64,000 nucleotides of DNA, from the NCBI RefSeq assembly GCF_000718135.1, contig NZ_JOEM01000013.1:186001-250000 (forward strand), in the 5' to 3' direction. Shown here one piece after another: positions 45,294-54,367 of the stretch. The notes below the pieces were generated by a model. It was not told where the DNA came from and ran no database searches. It worked only from the letters and a program-made list of their open reading frames with translations. The stretch is from Streptomyces cyaneofuscatus. GTDB lineage: Bacteria; Actinomycetota; Actinomycetes; Streptomycetales; Streptomycetaceae. Numbering within the stretch: the first letter of the stretch is position 1; every line of letters starts with the position of its first letter. The translations under genes were made by a program, and so were the position numbers.

Positions 45294-48005
45294 ATGAGCG
45301 ACAACGCCAACCACTCAATGATCCGGCCCGCGTTCATGGCCCGGGTCGCCGGGCTGCCGGTCGAGAGCGTGCAAGGGCTGCGCTGCCCCGAGAGCCGCCG
45401 CTGGGCGGATGAAGTCCTCGACGGGGACGCCCAGTTGCGGCTGCTCGCGGAGAAGGCCGGTGACCGGCTGCACGACCTGATCGGCGGCAGCGACGACGAA
45501 CCGCTGCGTCGGGCCCTGCTGAAGCTGCGTCGCGACATCTTCAACGGCCGTCTGCCCGCGCCGGATACGGCCGACCGTGCCCTCGCACGGGTACGGGAAC
45601 TGGACCCGGCCGCCGCCTCCACCCTCGCCGACTGGCTGACCGGCCGCCGCGCGCTGGACGAGCGGCGCGCGGCGGGGGCGGCACTGCTCGCCGCCGAGAC
45701 CGGCCGCAGCCGCGCGGCCCTGCGCGAACTCGCCGGTCACGAACGCCTGCGCCGGGCCCTCCTGCTCGCCTCCCCGGCGCTGGACGCCCAGCTCGACGCG
45801 TACCGGAGGCAGACCTCGCAGGCCGGCTCCCGGCCCGACAAGAAGCAGCGCAAGATCGAGCGGTCGCTGATGAGTTACGTGTACCGGACGGCGTGCAAGA
45901 CGAGCCCGTTCTCCACCTTCACCGGCGTCGCACTCGGCTCGCTCACCGGCTCCGACGGGCTGCGGCTCCGCGTGGACGAGGAGTGGCGCGCGCAGGCCCG
46001 GCTCAACGTCGTCGCGCTGGGCCGCCTCGCCGACGCCGTGATCGCGGACCCGTCCCGGCGCGCCGATCTGCCGGTCGCCCCCGCCTCGGGGTGGGGCCGC
46101 GACGACGACCGGGTGCGGTACGTGCGGCGGTGGGTCACGGCCGGCGACGACGACACCGCTGTCACCTTCGACGCGGTGAAGGACCGGCTGTTCTTCCTGC
46201 GGCGCAGCGGCACCCTGGACCGCCTGCTCACCCTCTTCGAGGAGCGGGGCGGGAGCGGGCTGCGGTACGGGGACCTCGTGGAGTGGCTGGCCCGGGACCA
46301 GGGGGCCGCGCGCGAGGAGTGCGAGCAGTACCTCGGGGCGCTGCTGGACGTCGGCATGGTCCAGGTGCCGTGCCTGCGGACCGAGGTGCACGACACCGAC
46401 CCGCTGCGGGCGTTCCAGGGGGCGCTGCGGGGTCTGGAGCGCCCCTGGGCCGACCGGCTCGCGGACCGGCTGACCGCACCCGCCCGCTGCGTCGAGCGGT
46501 TCGCGGACGCCTCGCCGGACGAGCGACGCGAGCTGCTGAGCTCGTTGCGGGCGGAGCTGCGGGCGGTCCAGGAGGAGGAGCTGGGGGCGGACCGGGCGAA
46601 GGTGCCGCAGACGTTGCTGTACGAGGACGCGGCGGCGGGCGGGGAGACGGCGTTCGACCCCGACGCCTGGCGGGAGCTGGCGGCCGGGCCGCTGGCCGCC
46701 GTCGAGCGCGTGCTGCCCGCCTTCGACCTCACGCTGCCGCAGCGGATCACCTTCGCCGGCTTCTTCCTCGCGCGGTACGGGCGCGGGGGCCGGTGCGACG
46801 ACCTCCTGAAGCTGGTCCACGACTTTCACGAGGACTTCTTCGACCAGTACATGACGTTCACCGCCACCCGCACCCCGTACGACGCGGACGGCACCTACGT
46901 ACCGGAGGTGAACTGGCTCGGCCTGGAACGCCTCCGCGCCCTCGACACCGCCCGCCGCACCTTCACCGCCAGGATGGCCGCGCTGGCGGAGGCGGCGGGG
47001 CCCGGGGCGGCCGAGGTGCGGGTGGACGAGGCGTTCCTGGCCGAGGTGGCCGCCGAACTGCGCTGCCTCGCGCCGGACTTCGCCCCGATGAGCCACCACC
47101 TCCAGATCGCCGACCGCCCCGGCGACCCGCTCGTCGTCCTGAACCGGTCCTACGGCGGGGTCTCGTTCCCCTTCAGCCGGTTCACCCAGCTCTTCGACGG
47201 GCTCGACGAGCGGCTCTTCGCGGGCGCCGAGGCGATCGTGCCCGAGGGGGCGGTGCTGGCCGAGGTCACCGGCGGGCCGGTCACCAGCAACCTCAACCTG
47301 CACGGCCGGCTGACCCCGTACGAGATCGTCTGCCCCGGCGAACGCGGCACGCTGGAGCCGCAGTTCAGGATCTCACTGGACGACCTCCACCTCGTCCACG
47401 ACCCGGACGCCGACCGGCTGGTCCTGCGCTCGGCCCGCCTGGACCGCGAGGTGATCCCCGTCTACCTCGGCTACCTCGTCCCCCTCGCCCTCCCCGAGCT
47501 GCCCCGCACCCTGCTCCTCCTCTCCCCGACCTCCATGGCCCCGCTCAACGTGTGGGCCGGGGTCCCGGAGGGCGCGCCGGACGCGGACGGGGTCACCACG
47601 CGGCCCCGGGTGCGGCACGGCTCGCTGGTCCTCAGCCGGCGCAGCTGGAGCGCCCCGGCCACCGCGCTGCCGCTGCACCGGCCGGGCGCGGACAGGACGG
47701 AGGACGGCTGGTTCCTGGACTGGCACGCGTTCCGGCGTGACCACGGGCTGCCCGACCGGGTCTTCGCGACCGTGTCCGACTCCGGGGCCCGGGGCGCGAC
47801 CGGGGCCAAGCCGCAGTACCTCGACTTCGACAGCCCGCTCTCCCTGTCGGCCTTCGAGGCCCTGATCAAGACCCCGGAGGCCCGAGTGGTGTTCCGGGAG
47901 GCGCTGCCCGACGAGGACGCCCTGCACACCGTCTCCGGCCACGGCCGCCATGTCGCCGAACTGGCCGTGGAGACGGCCGTACCCGTCCGCAGGAGGACCC
48001 CATGA
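45294..48005 (+). CDS. LanB-type dehydratase, N-terminal (glutamylation) part
   Basis: A 903-residue split lantibiotic dehydratase. In this family the large subunit transfers glutamate from Glu-tRNA to Ser/Thr. Typical landmarks are VYRTACKTSPFSTFTGVALG near residue 195 and FDQYMTFTATRTPYDADGTY, MSHHLQIADRPGDPLVVLNR, and SYGGVSFPFSRFTQLF in the C-terminal half. It would convert Ser/Thr of the core to dehydroalanine/dehydrobutyrine together with the next gene, which overlaps by 4 bp. ATG 45294 follows a GAGGAT-type site 15 bp after the dehydrogenase stop. Confidence 0.9.
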   Translation: MSDNANHSMIRPAFMARVAGLPVESVQGLRCPESRRWADEVLDGDAQLRLLAEKAGDRLHDLIGGSDDEPLRRALLKLRRDIFNGRLPAPDTADRALARVRELDPAAASTLADWLTGRRALDERRAAGAALLAAETGRSRAALRELAGHERLRRALLLASPALDAQLDAYRRQTSQAGSRPDKKQRKIERSLMSYVYRTACKTSPFSTFTGVALGSLTGSDGLRLRVDEEWRAQARLNVVALGRLADAVIADPSRRADLPVAPASGWGRDDDRVRYVRRWVTAGDDDTAVTFDAVKDRLFFLRRSGTLDRLLTLFEERGGSGLRYGDLVEWLARDQGAAREECEQYLGALLDVGMVQVPCLRTEVHDTDPLRAFQGALRGLERPWADRLADRLTAPARCVERFADASPDERRELLSSLRAELRAVQEEELGADRAKVPQTLLYEDAAAGGETAFDPDAWRELAAGPLAAVERVLPAFDLTLPQRITFAGFFLARYGRGGRCDDLLKLVHDFHEDFFDQYMTFTATRTPYDADGTYVPEVNWLGLERLRALDTARRTFTARMAALAEAAGPGAAEVRVDEAFLAEVAAELRCLAPDFAPMSHHLQIADRPGDPLVVLNRSYGGVSFPFSRFTQLFDGLDERLFAGAEAIVPEGAVLAEVTGGPVTSNLNLHGRLTPYEIVCPGERGTLEPQFRISLDDLHLVHDPDADRLVLRSARLDREVIPVYLGYLVPLALPELPRTLLLLSPTSMAPLNVWAGVPEGAPDADGVTTRPRVRHGSLVLSRRSWSAPATALPLHRPGADRTEDGWFLDWHAFRRDHGLPDRVFATVSDSGARGATGAKPQYLDFDSPLSLSAFEALIKTPEARVVFREALPDEDALHTVSGHGRHVAELAVETAVPVRRRTP

Positions 48006-49063
48006 CCCCGCTCACGGCAGAAATGACCGGCGCCTGGCAGGCCACCCACGTCTTCTACGCCGCCAACCCCCGCCCCTTCCTCCTCCACTGCGTCCGCCCG
48101 CTGGTCGCGGAGCTGGAGGCGGACGGGCTGCTCGCCGGGTACTTCTTCATCAACTACTGGCTGGAGGGCCCCCACGTACGCCTCCGCCTCAAGCCGTCCT
48201 CACCCGACGCCGAACCCGAGGTGGCCCGCCGCACCGAGCAGGCCGTGGACGCCTTCCTCGCGGAGCGGCCCGCGCTGTACGAGGTCGACTCCGGGTTCCT
48301 CAACGACTTCTACAACACGCTCTTCGAGATCGAGTTCCCCGGCAGCGAGCGCGGCCACTACATGGACGAGCAGGGCCGGATGAACCTGCGCCCCAACAAC
48401 TCCCGCCACCGGGAGGCGTACGAGCCGGAGTTCGGGAAGTACGGCGGCCCGGCCGGGATCGAGCTGGCCGAGTGGCACTTCCGGCACTCCAGTGACCTGG
48501 TGATCGACGCGTTCGCCACCAAGAACCTCCATCTGCGCACGGTTCTCCTCGGCACCTCGGCCCAGCTGATGATGGTGATGGCGTCGACGTTCCTGCCGGA
48601 GCGGGCGGAGCTGACGGAGTACCTGGACAGCTATTACGCGTTCTGGCACCGCGCCTTCCCCGGCACCGGCTTCATCGGTACGGACGAGTACGACCGGAAC
48701 TACGCCCGTACGGCGGACGGCCTGCGGGACCGCTTCACCCGCATCCGGGCCGCCACCGCCCCGCCCGGCAGTGCGCGTTCGCTCCCCGGGTCGCTGGCCG
48801 GGTGGGCCGAACACTGCGCCGAACTCCGGGACCGGGCGCGGAGGCTGGCCGTCGACGGGGACCTGGTCTTCCGGTCCTGGGACGGCGAGCGGGACGAGCA
48901 GGTCACCGATCCGGCGGTGGCGCTGCCGCTGCTGCTCTCCCCGTACCTGCATATGACCAACAACCGGCTGCACGTCACCATCCGGGACGAGGCGTATCTC
49001 AGCCATGTTCTGGGCCGGGTCCTCAAGGAGTCCGCAGAGGGGCACGCGGGGGAGTCCGTATGA
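48002..49063 (+). CDS. SpaB-C / thiopeptide-type biosynthesis protein (elimination domain)
   Basis: A 353-residue protein of the family often labelled thiopeptide-type bacteriocin biosynthesis (TIGR03891/SpaB C-terminal). The start WQATHVFYAANPRPFLLHCV, then FFINYWLEGPHVRLRLKP, is characteristic. In split LanB systems it removes the glutamyl group to give the alkene; a related fold forms the thiopeptide pyridine. Only one such protein is present, so elimination is the simpler role. It is translationally coupled on both sides by 4-bp overlaps. Confidence 0.87.
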   Translation: MTPLTAEMTGAWQATHVFYAANPRPFLLHCVRPLVAELEADGLLAGYFFINYWLEGPHVRLRLKPSSPDAEPEVARRTEQAVDAFLAERPALYEVDSGFLNDFYNTLFEIEFPGSERGHYMDEQGRMNLRPNNSRHREAYEPEFGKYGGPAGIELAEWHFRHSSDLVIDAFATKNLHLRTVLLGTSAQLMMVMASTFLPERAELTEYLDSYYAFWHRAFPGTGFIGTDEYDRNYARTADGLRDRFTRIRAATAPPGSARSLPGSLAGWAEHCAELRDRARRLAVDGDLVFRSWDGERDEQVTDPAVALPLLLSPYLHMTNNRLHVTIRDEAYLSHVLGRVLKESAEGHAGESV

Positions 49064-50163
49064 GCGCGTCTTCCGGGGCGCCCGCCTCCTACCGGCCCGC
49101 CCTGCGACCCCGGGTCCTGCTCAGCGACCCTCTCCTGGACGGGCCCGCCACCGTCCACCTGATCAAGGACACCGACACCGGCAACTCCTTCAAGGTCGGC
49201 GCGAAGGAGCACTTCCTCATCGCCCGGATGGACGGCGCGCGGAGCCTCGCGGAGATCGGGGAGGAGTACGCGGGGGAGTACGGGCGGCGGCTGGGGGACG
49301 CGCACTGGCAGCAGATCCTCACGATGCTCGGGACCAAGGGGCTGCTGACCGGAACGCCCGTGCCGGAAGCCCCTGTTGTAGCGCCGGAGCCCCGCACCCT
49401 CCTGCGCGGCACCCTCCCCCTGGTGGCCGACGCGGACGCCACCACCGCCCGCCTCCACCGGGCCCTCGGCTTCCTGCTCGCACCCTGGGCGATGGTGCCG
49501 CTGCTGGTGCTGATCGTCGCGATGGAGGCGGTCGTCGTCGCCCGGTCCGGCGAACTGCTCATCGCGGTACGCGATTTGTTCGCCAACCCCGTCCTGCTGA
49601 CCGGCACGGCGATCCTGCTCTGGACGAGCACCGCCCTCCATGAACTCGCCCACGGCGTGGTGGCCCGGCACTACGGCGGGCGGGTCGCGGAGATCGGGCT
49701 GCGGTGGCGGCTGCCCGTCGTCATCATGTACTGCACGGTCGACAACTACCTCTATGTCAGCAGCCGTTGGCACCGCATAGCCACAGCGGTCGCGGGCGCG
49801 GTGATGAACCTGCTCTTCCTGCTCCCGTTCTGTGCTCTGTGGCTCTTCGCCCCGCTGGACGACGCCACGCACGAGGCGCTCGCCGCGCTGCTGCTCCTCG
49901 GCAGCGTGCAGGCGTTCGCGATGCTCGTACCGCTGCCGCCGCTCGACGGGTACAAGGTCGCGAGCCAGCTCGCCGGGGCCACCGGTCTCGCCGCCTCCGC
50001 CGGCGGCTATCTGCGGCTCGTGCTGCGCCGCTCACCGGAGGCGGCCGCGTATCCCCGCCGGGCCCGTATCGCCTACCCCGCCTATGTGTTGGGGACGGTG
50101 CTGGTTCTCGCCGCTCTGGTCGCGGCGGTCGCCGCGGGCGCCCATCATCTGCTGACGGCCTGA
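49060..50163 (+). CDS. M50-type membrane metalloprotease with PqqD-like N-terminus
   Basis: A 367-residue protein. Residues about 14-100 look like a PqqD-type peptide-binding domain (FKVGAKEHFLIARMDGARSL). The rest has about six membrane helices with the zinc motif H194-E-L-A-H198 (ALHELAHGVVARHYGG) and a third-ligand motif LDGYK at D296, as in site-2-protease/YydH-like peptidases. It is the best candidate for leader removal or for peptide processing at the membrane, which is inference from context. Confidence 0.83.
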   Translation: MSASSGAPASYRPALRPRVLLSDPLLDGPATVHLIKDTDTGNSFKVGAKEHFLIARMDGARSLAEIGEEYAGEYGRRLGDAHWQQILTMLGTKGLLTGTPVPEAPVVAPEPRTLLRGTLPLVADADATTARLHRALGFLLAPWAMVPLLVLIVAMEAVVVARSGELLIAVRDLFANPVLLTGTAILLWTSTALHELAHGVVARHYGGRVAEIGLRWRLPVVIMYCTVDNYLYVSSRWHRIATAVAGAVMNLLFLLPFCALWLFAPLDDATHEALAALLLLGSVQAFAMLVPLPPLDGYKVASQLAGATGLAASAGGYLRLVLRRSPEAAAYPRRARIAYPAYVLGTVLVLAALVAAVAAGAHHLLTA

Positions 50164-50204
50164 TCCCGCTGACGGCCCCGTCGTTCCCCCTCAAGGAGAG
50201 TGCC

Positions 50205-51164
50205 ATGACGTCCACCGCCCCCCACACCCCGCACGACCCCCCTCCCGGGACGTCCGCCGAGCCCGCCGCCGTCGCCCTGACCGACGTCCACAAGACGTAC
50301 GGCACGACCAGGGCCGTCGACGGGGTCTCGCTGACCGTGGGACGCGGGGAGTTCTTCGGGCTGCTCGGGCCCAACGGGGCGGGCAAGACCACGCTCGTCG
50401 AGATCATGGAGGGGCAGCGGCGCGCCGACTCCGGGACGGTGACGGTCCTGGGGGAGAGCCCCTGGCCGCGCAACACCGCCCTGCTGCCCCGGCTCGGCGT
50501 GCAGACGCAGAGCTCCGCGTTCTTCGTCCGGCTGACCGCCCGCGAGCACCTGGTCACCATGGCCGCCCTCTACCGGTGCGACGCGGCCGCCGCCGAACGG
50601 GCCCTCGCCTCCGTCGGCCTCACCGAGCAGGGCGCCACCCGGGTGGACGACCTCTCCGGCGGCCAGCGGCAGCGGCTCGCCATCGCCTCCGCCCTCGTCC
50701 ACGACCCCGAGCTGATCTTCCTGGACGAGCCGACCGCGGCCCTCGACCCGCAGGCCCGCCGCTCCCTGTGGCAGGTGCTCCGCGACCTCAAGGGCGCCGG
50801 CCGCACCATCGTCTACACCACCCACCACCTGGACGAGGCCGAGGCGCTCTGCGACCGGGTCGCCATCATGGTGGACGGCAAGGTGGCGGCGCTCGACAGC
50901 CCCGGCCGGCTCATCGCCGCCTCCAGCCCCACCACCCGGCTCCTGGTCCCGGCCGACCGCCTCACGGCCGACCGGGCCCGCGCCATCCCGGGCGTGGACC
51001 GGGTCACCGAGGAGGGCGGCTCGATCGTGCTGGAGACCCTCGCCTCGGGCCAGGTGCTCGCGGCCGTCGACGAGATCGCCGGGCTCCAGGGCGTACAGAC
51101 CAGGACGGCGAGCCTGGAGGACGTGTACCTGGCGCTGACCGGCACGGGGACTCCGCAGCCGTAA
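50205..51164 (+). CDS. ABC transporter ATP-binding protein (export)
   Basis: A 319-residue ATPase of the DrrA/CcmA-like class: Walker A GPNGAGKTTLVEIMEG, signature LSGGQRQRLAIASAL, Walker B LIFLDEPTAALDP and TTHHLDEAEAL. ATG 50205 follows AAGGAGAG. With the next gene it forms a type-2 ABC exporter, probably for product export and self-resistance. Confidence 0.93.
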   Translation: MTSTAPHTPHDPPPGTSAEPAAVALTDVHKTYGTTRAVDGVSLTVGRGEFFGLLGPNGAGKTTLVEIMEGQRRADSGTVTVLGESPWPRNTALLPRLGVQTQSSAFFVRLTAREHLVTMAALYRCDAAAAERALASVGLTEQGATRVDDLSGGQRQRLAIASALVHDPELIFLDEPTAALDPQARRSLWQVLRDLKGAGRTIVYTTHHLDEAEALCDRVAIMVDGKVAALDSPGRLIAASSPTTRLLVPADRLTADRARAIPGVDRVTEEGGSIVLETLASGQVLAAVDEIAGLQGVQTRTASLEDVYLALTGTGTPQP

Positions 51165-51217
51165 CTCCGTCGAGAACCAGCCCTGTCGTACCGAACCGCC
51201 GATACGGAGACACCCCC

Positions 51218-51973
51218 ATGAGCGCCTACACCGCGCTGAGCCAGGCCGGATACCGGGCCTACACCCGCGACCGCACCACCCTCTTCTTCACCTTCGCCTT
51301 CCCCCTGATCTTCCTCGTCGTCTTCGGCCTGATCTTCCACGGCCAGACCGTCGAGGAGAGCGGCAAGCCCTACATCAACTACATCGCGCCCGGCGTCCTT
51401 TCCTGGGGCGTCGGCAACGCCGCCGTCTTCGGCGTCGGCTTCGTCCTCATGCAGTGGCGGCGCGACGACATCCTCCGGCTGATCCGGATGACGCCCACGC
51501 CCGTCTCCGCCGTGCTCGCCTCCCGCTATGTGCTGGCGCTCGCCATCGGAGCCGTACAGGCGGTTCTGTTCGTCGCCGTGGCCCTGCTCCCCTCCTTCGG
51601 CCTCCAGCTGGACGGCCGCTGGCCGCTCGCGCTACCGGTGCTGGTGCTCGGGATCACCGCGTTCCTCGCGCTGGGCGTCATCGTCGGCAGCTACGCGAAG
51701 ACCCCGGAGGCGGTCGCCGCCGTCGCCAACTGCCTGATGATTCCCATGGCGTTCCTGTCCGGCTCGTTCTTCCCGCTGGACGCCATGCCGCAGTGGATGC
51801 AGAGCCTCTCCCGCGTCCTGCCGCTGCGCTACCTCAACGACGGGGTGTCCGGCGCGCTGACCGGCGGCGGCACCCTGACGGACATCGGCGTCGCCTGCGC
51901 GGTGCTCGCCGGATTCGCCCTCGTCCTCGGCGCGGTGGCGCTGAAGACCTTCCGCTGGAGCGACAAGACATGA
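51218..51973 (+). CDS. ABC-2 type permease (export)
   Basis: A 251-residue permease with six predicted helices: LFFTFAFPLIFLVVFGLIFH, GVLSWGVGNAAVFGVGFVL, and the ABC2 signature MIPMAFLSGSFFPLDAMPQW among them. It pairs with the ATPase 53 bp upstream. Its stop overlaps the second YcaO start by 4 bp, placing export inside the biosynthetic operon. Confidence 0.92.
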   Translation: MSAYTALSQAGYRAYTRDRTTLFFTFAFPLIFLVVFGLIFHGQTVEESGKPYINYIAPGVLSWGVGNAAVFGVGFVLMQWRRDDILRLIRMTPTPVSAVLASRYVLALAIGAVQAVLFVAVALLPSFGLQLDGRWPLALPVLVLGITAFLALGVIVGSYAKTPEAVAAVANCLMIPMAFLSGSFFPLDAMPQWMQSLSRVLPLRYLNDGVSGALTGGGTLTDIGVACAVLAGFALVLGAVALKTFRWSDKT

Positions 51974-53916
51974 CGACGGCCACGGCTTCGACCCCCCTCG
52001 ACGTGGCTCGCGCCCAGCTCCAGGCCGCGCTGTCGGCCCGCTATTCCGGCTGCCCCGGCCGCTCCCTCCCCGCCCCGTACGTCGTCCCGCTCGGGGCCGC
52101 CGACACCCTCGGCTTCGGGCACCCGGACCCGTACGCCGACACCCGGCCCGCCGCCAACGTGCAGCTCACCTCCCGGGCCGTCCTGATCGGCCCCTGGGGC
52201 GGCGGGCCCTTGGGCGCCGCCTGCGGGCAGTGCCTCGCGATGCGGTGGCAGCGGCTGCGCAGCCGGTCCGAGCGGGAGGCGCTGGAGCTGGGCCACGAGC
52301 CGCGGGGGGCCGTGCACTGGCCGGTGCTCACGCCGTACGCGGTGGACGCGGTCTGGGCGACGTACCAGGCCGTCATCCGGGGAGGGCCCGCCCATCCCGA
52401 CGCCACCCCCGCCGACCGCGCGCTCCCCCAGGTGACCCGCATGGACCTCGCCACCCTCGCCACGGCCACCTTCCCCCTGCTCCCCGAACCCCTCTGCCCC
52501 GCCTGCGTGTCCGAGGTCCCCGATACGGCGGACGCTGCCCGGATGGAGCTGGGCCCGACCCCCAAACCGGACCCCGACGGCTACCGCCTCCGTACGCTCG
52601 GCTCCTACCCCCTGCCGACCGCCGCCCTCGCCAACCCCGTGTGCGGGGCGCTCGGTTCGGACACCTGGATCAACCCCGCCTCCACCACCACCGCACCCGT
52701 GGCCGGGACCCACTTCGTCCGCGGGTACGCCGGTCTCAACGACGTCACCTGGAGCGGCCAGGCCAACCGGTACGCCACCAGCCGCACCCTCGCCTACCTG
52801 GAGGGCCTGGAGCGGTACGCGGGCACCCATCGCCGACGCGGCACATCCCCGGTCGTCGACAGCTACCGCAACCTGTCCGGCCAGGCCCTCAACCCCGCCG
52901 ACTGCGGCTTCTACGCCCCCGAGACGTATGCCTCCGATCCCCTGGTCAGCCCCTTCGACCCGGACCGCGCGATCCCCTGGGTCTGGGGCCACTCCCTGCG
53001 CGACGACCGCCCGGTCCTCGTCCCGGCCCGGCTCGCGCACTACAGCGCCGGGGTCGACGCCGACAACTTCGTCTTCGAGTGCTCCAACGGCTGTGCCACC
53101 GGCGGCAGTTTGGAGGAGGCGATCCTCTTCGGTCTTCTCGAACTCGTCGAGCGGGACGCGTTCCTGCTCGCCTGGTACGGCCGCGCCCGCCTCACCGCGA
53201 TCGACCTCACCACCGCGACCACCCCCGCCGTCCGCTCGATGCTCGACCGGGCCGCCCTGCACGGCTACGACGTCCACGCCTTCGATACGCGGATGGATCT
53301 GGCCGTCCCCGTCGTCACCGCCCTCGCGGTCCGGCGCGACGGCGGCCACGGCACGCTCTCCTTCAGCGCGGCGGCCGGCTTCGACCCGGCGGACACGGTG
53401 GAGGCGGCCCTCTCGGAGGTCCTCACCTACATCCCGCACCTGCCCTACCAGGTGGCGGAGCGCCGCACCGAACTGGAGGCGATGGAGCGGGACTTCAGCA
53501 AGGTCCTGCACCTCAAGGACCACGCCCAGCTGTACGGGCTGCCGTCGATGGTGCGGCACGCGGCCGAGTACCTGGAGCCGGAGGCCGTCCTCCCGCCGGC
53601 GGAGGTGTTCGCCGATTGGCAGCCACTACGACCGCGCACGGGCGACCTGCTGGACGATCTGCGGTGCCTGCGCGACCAGTTGACGGGCGCCGGATACGAC
53701 GTCATCGCCGTCGACCAGACGACCCCCGAGCAGCACCGGATGGGCCTGCACACCGTCTCCACCACCGTCCCGGGCCTGCTGCCGCTGGACTTCGGCTGGA
53801 CCCGGCAGCGGGCCCTGCACATGCCCCGGCTGCGGACCGCGCTGCGGGCGGCCGGGCGGCGGGCGGACGACCTGCCGGAGGCGGAGATCAAGGCCGTCCC
53901 GCACCCGTTCCCGTGA
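51970..53916 (+). CDS. YcaO cyclodehydratase 2
   Basis: A 648-residue paralogue of YcaO 1 with the same layout: C85/C88 and C176/C179, then YLEGLERYAGTHRR, ECSNGCATGGSLEEAILFGL and LELVERDAFLLAWYGR. It ends KAVPHPFP, again fitting PxPxP. Both copies keep catalytic features, so they may act on different residues or as a heteromer with the E1-like protein. It is the last gene of the plus-strand operon and ends 81 bp from the convergent precursor gene. Confidence 0.92.
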   Translation: MTTATASTPLDVARAQLQAALSARYSGCPGRSLPAPYVVPLGAADTLGFGHPDPYADTRPAANVQLTSRAVLIGPWGGGPLGAACGQCLAMRWQRLRSRSEREALELGHEPRGAVHWPVLTPYAVDAVWATYQAVIRGGPAHPDATPADRALPQVTRMDLATLATATFPLLPEPLCPACVSEVPDTADAARMELGPTPKPDPDGYRLRTLGSYPLPTAALANPVCGALGSDTWINPASTTTAPVAGTHFVRGYAGLNDVTWSGQANRYATSRTLAYLEGLERYAGTHRRRGTSPVVDSYRNLSGQALNPADCGFYAPETYASDPLVSPFDPDRAIPWVWGHSLRDDRPVLVPARLAHYSAGVDADNFVFECSNGCATGGSLEEAILFGLLELVERDAFLLAWYGRARLTAIDLTTATTPAVRSMLDRAALHGYDVHAFDTRMDLAVPVVTALAVRRDGGHGTLSFSAAAGFDPADTVEAALSEVLTYIPHLPYQVAERRTELEAMERDFSKVLHLKDHAQLYGLPSMVRHAAEYLEPEAVLPPAEVFADWQPLRPRTGDLLDDLRCLRDQLTGAGYDVIAVDQTTPEQHRMGLHTVSTTVPGLLPLDFGWTRQRALHMPRLRTALRAAGRRADDLPEAEIKAVPHPFP

Positions 53917-53941
53917 CCGGCTCCGCGCCGGACGCACGTCA

Positions 53942-53966
53942 GCCCCCTCCGACCGACGGAGGGGGC
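53942..53966. terminator. bidirectional terminator between YcaO 2 and precursor gene
   Basis: Nine-bp perfect arms GCCCCCTCC (53942-53950) and complement (53958-53966) with a 7-nt loop sit between two convergent genes, 26 bp after YcaO 2 and 30 bp after the precursor stop. Confidence 0.8.
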
Positions 53967-53996
53967 CGGCGTACGAGCGCGGCCTGGGAACGGGCG

Positions 53997-54173
53997 TCAG
54001 GCGCTGCAGGAGGTGGTGCTGGTGGTGCTGGAGCAGGTGGAGGTCGAGGAGGAGGACGTGGAACCGGCGAGGACGACCTCCACCGCGTCGGAGTAGTCCG
54101 AGATCTCGAAGGTCTCCGACTCCAGCTCCAGGATCTCGTCGGCGAGGGTGGCGAGCTCGGTCTTGGGGGCCAT
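53997..54173 (-). CDS. TOMM/thiazolylpeptide-type RiPP precursor peptide
   Basis: A 58-residue peptide read from ATG 54173, with an AGGGAGA binding site about 6 bp upstream. Residues 1-37 are an acidic leader (for example ELESETFEISDYSDAVEVVL) ending in Leu-Ala-Gly. The 21 residues after LAG contain 11 Ser, 7 Thr, 2 Cys and a terminal Ala, so 20 of 21 can be substrates for cyclisation or dehydration. The core includes STSTCSSTTSTTSCSA at the end. Leader style and Ser/Thr/Cys-rich tail fit the thiazolylpeptide-type bacteriocin precursor group. It converges on the operon encoding its enzymes. The cleavage point is an inference. Confidence 0.9.
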   Translation of the reverse strand: MAPKTELATLADEILELESETFEISDYSDAVEVVLAGSTSSSSTSTCSSTTSTTSCSA

Positions 54174-54257
54174 GGTGTTCTCCCTGGTCTCGTGGGGACC
54201 GACGGCCGGTGGTTCCGGCCCGGTGTCCCCGGTCCTGAACCCATTGGAGGGGTGGCC

Positions 54258-54333
54258 GCTGTCAGATCGGCCGCGCTTTCGCTGTCACTTCGCTGGCACC
54301 GGATGACAGCGGGACGGCAGGGCCTCTGACAGC
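54258..54333. promoter_or_regulatory. four-heptamer palindromic operator array
   Basis: GCTGTCA occurs at 54258-54264 and 54281-54287, and its complement TGACAGC at 54304-54310 and 54327-54333. Starts are exactly 23 bp apart in every case, so the array is two direct repeats facing two inverted copies around a centre near 54295. It lies between the divergent precursor and M20 genes. SARP proteins bind heptamer repeats spaced at helical-turn multiples, so the SARP at 37417 or the LuxR-type protein at 56026 is a candidate binder. Confidence 0.75.
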
Positions 54334-54367
54334 CGTACGGATCAGGCTCGTCGAGAGGGGACATGGG

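Noticed and set aside
39348..54173. Macrocyclic thiopeptide cluster
   Set aside because: Only one TIGR03891-type protein is present, so the separate pyridine synthase expected for thiopeptides is missing; a linear product is the better hypothesis.
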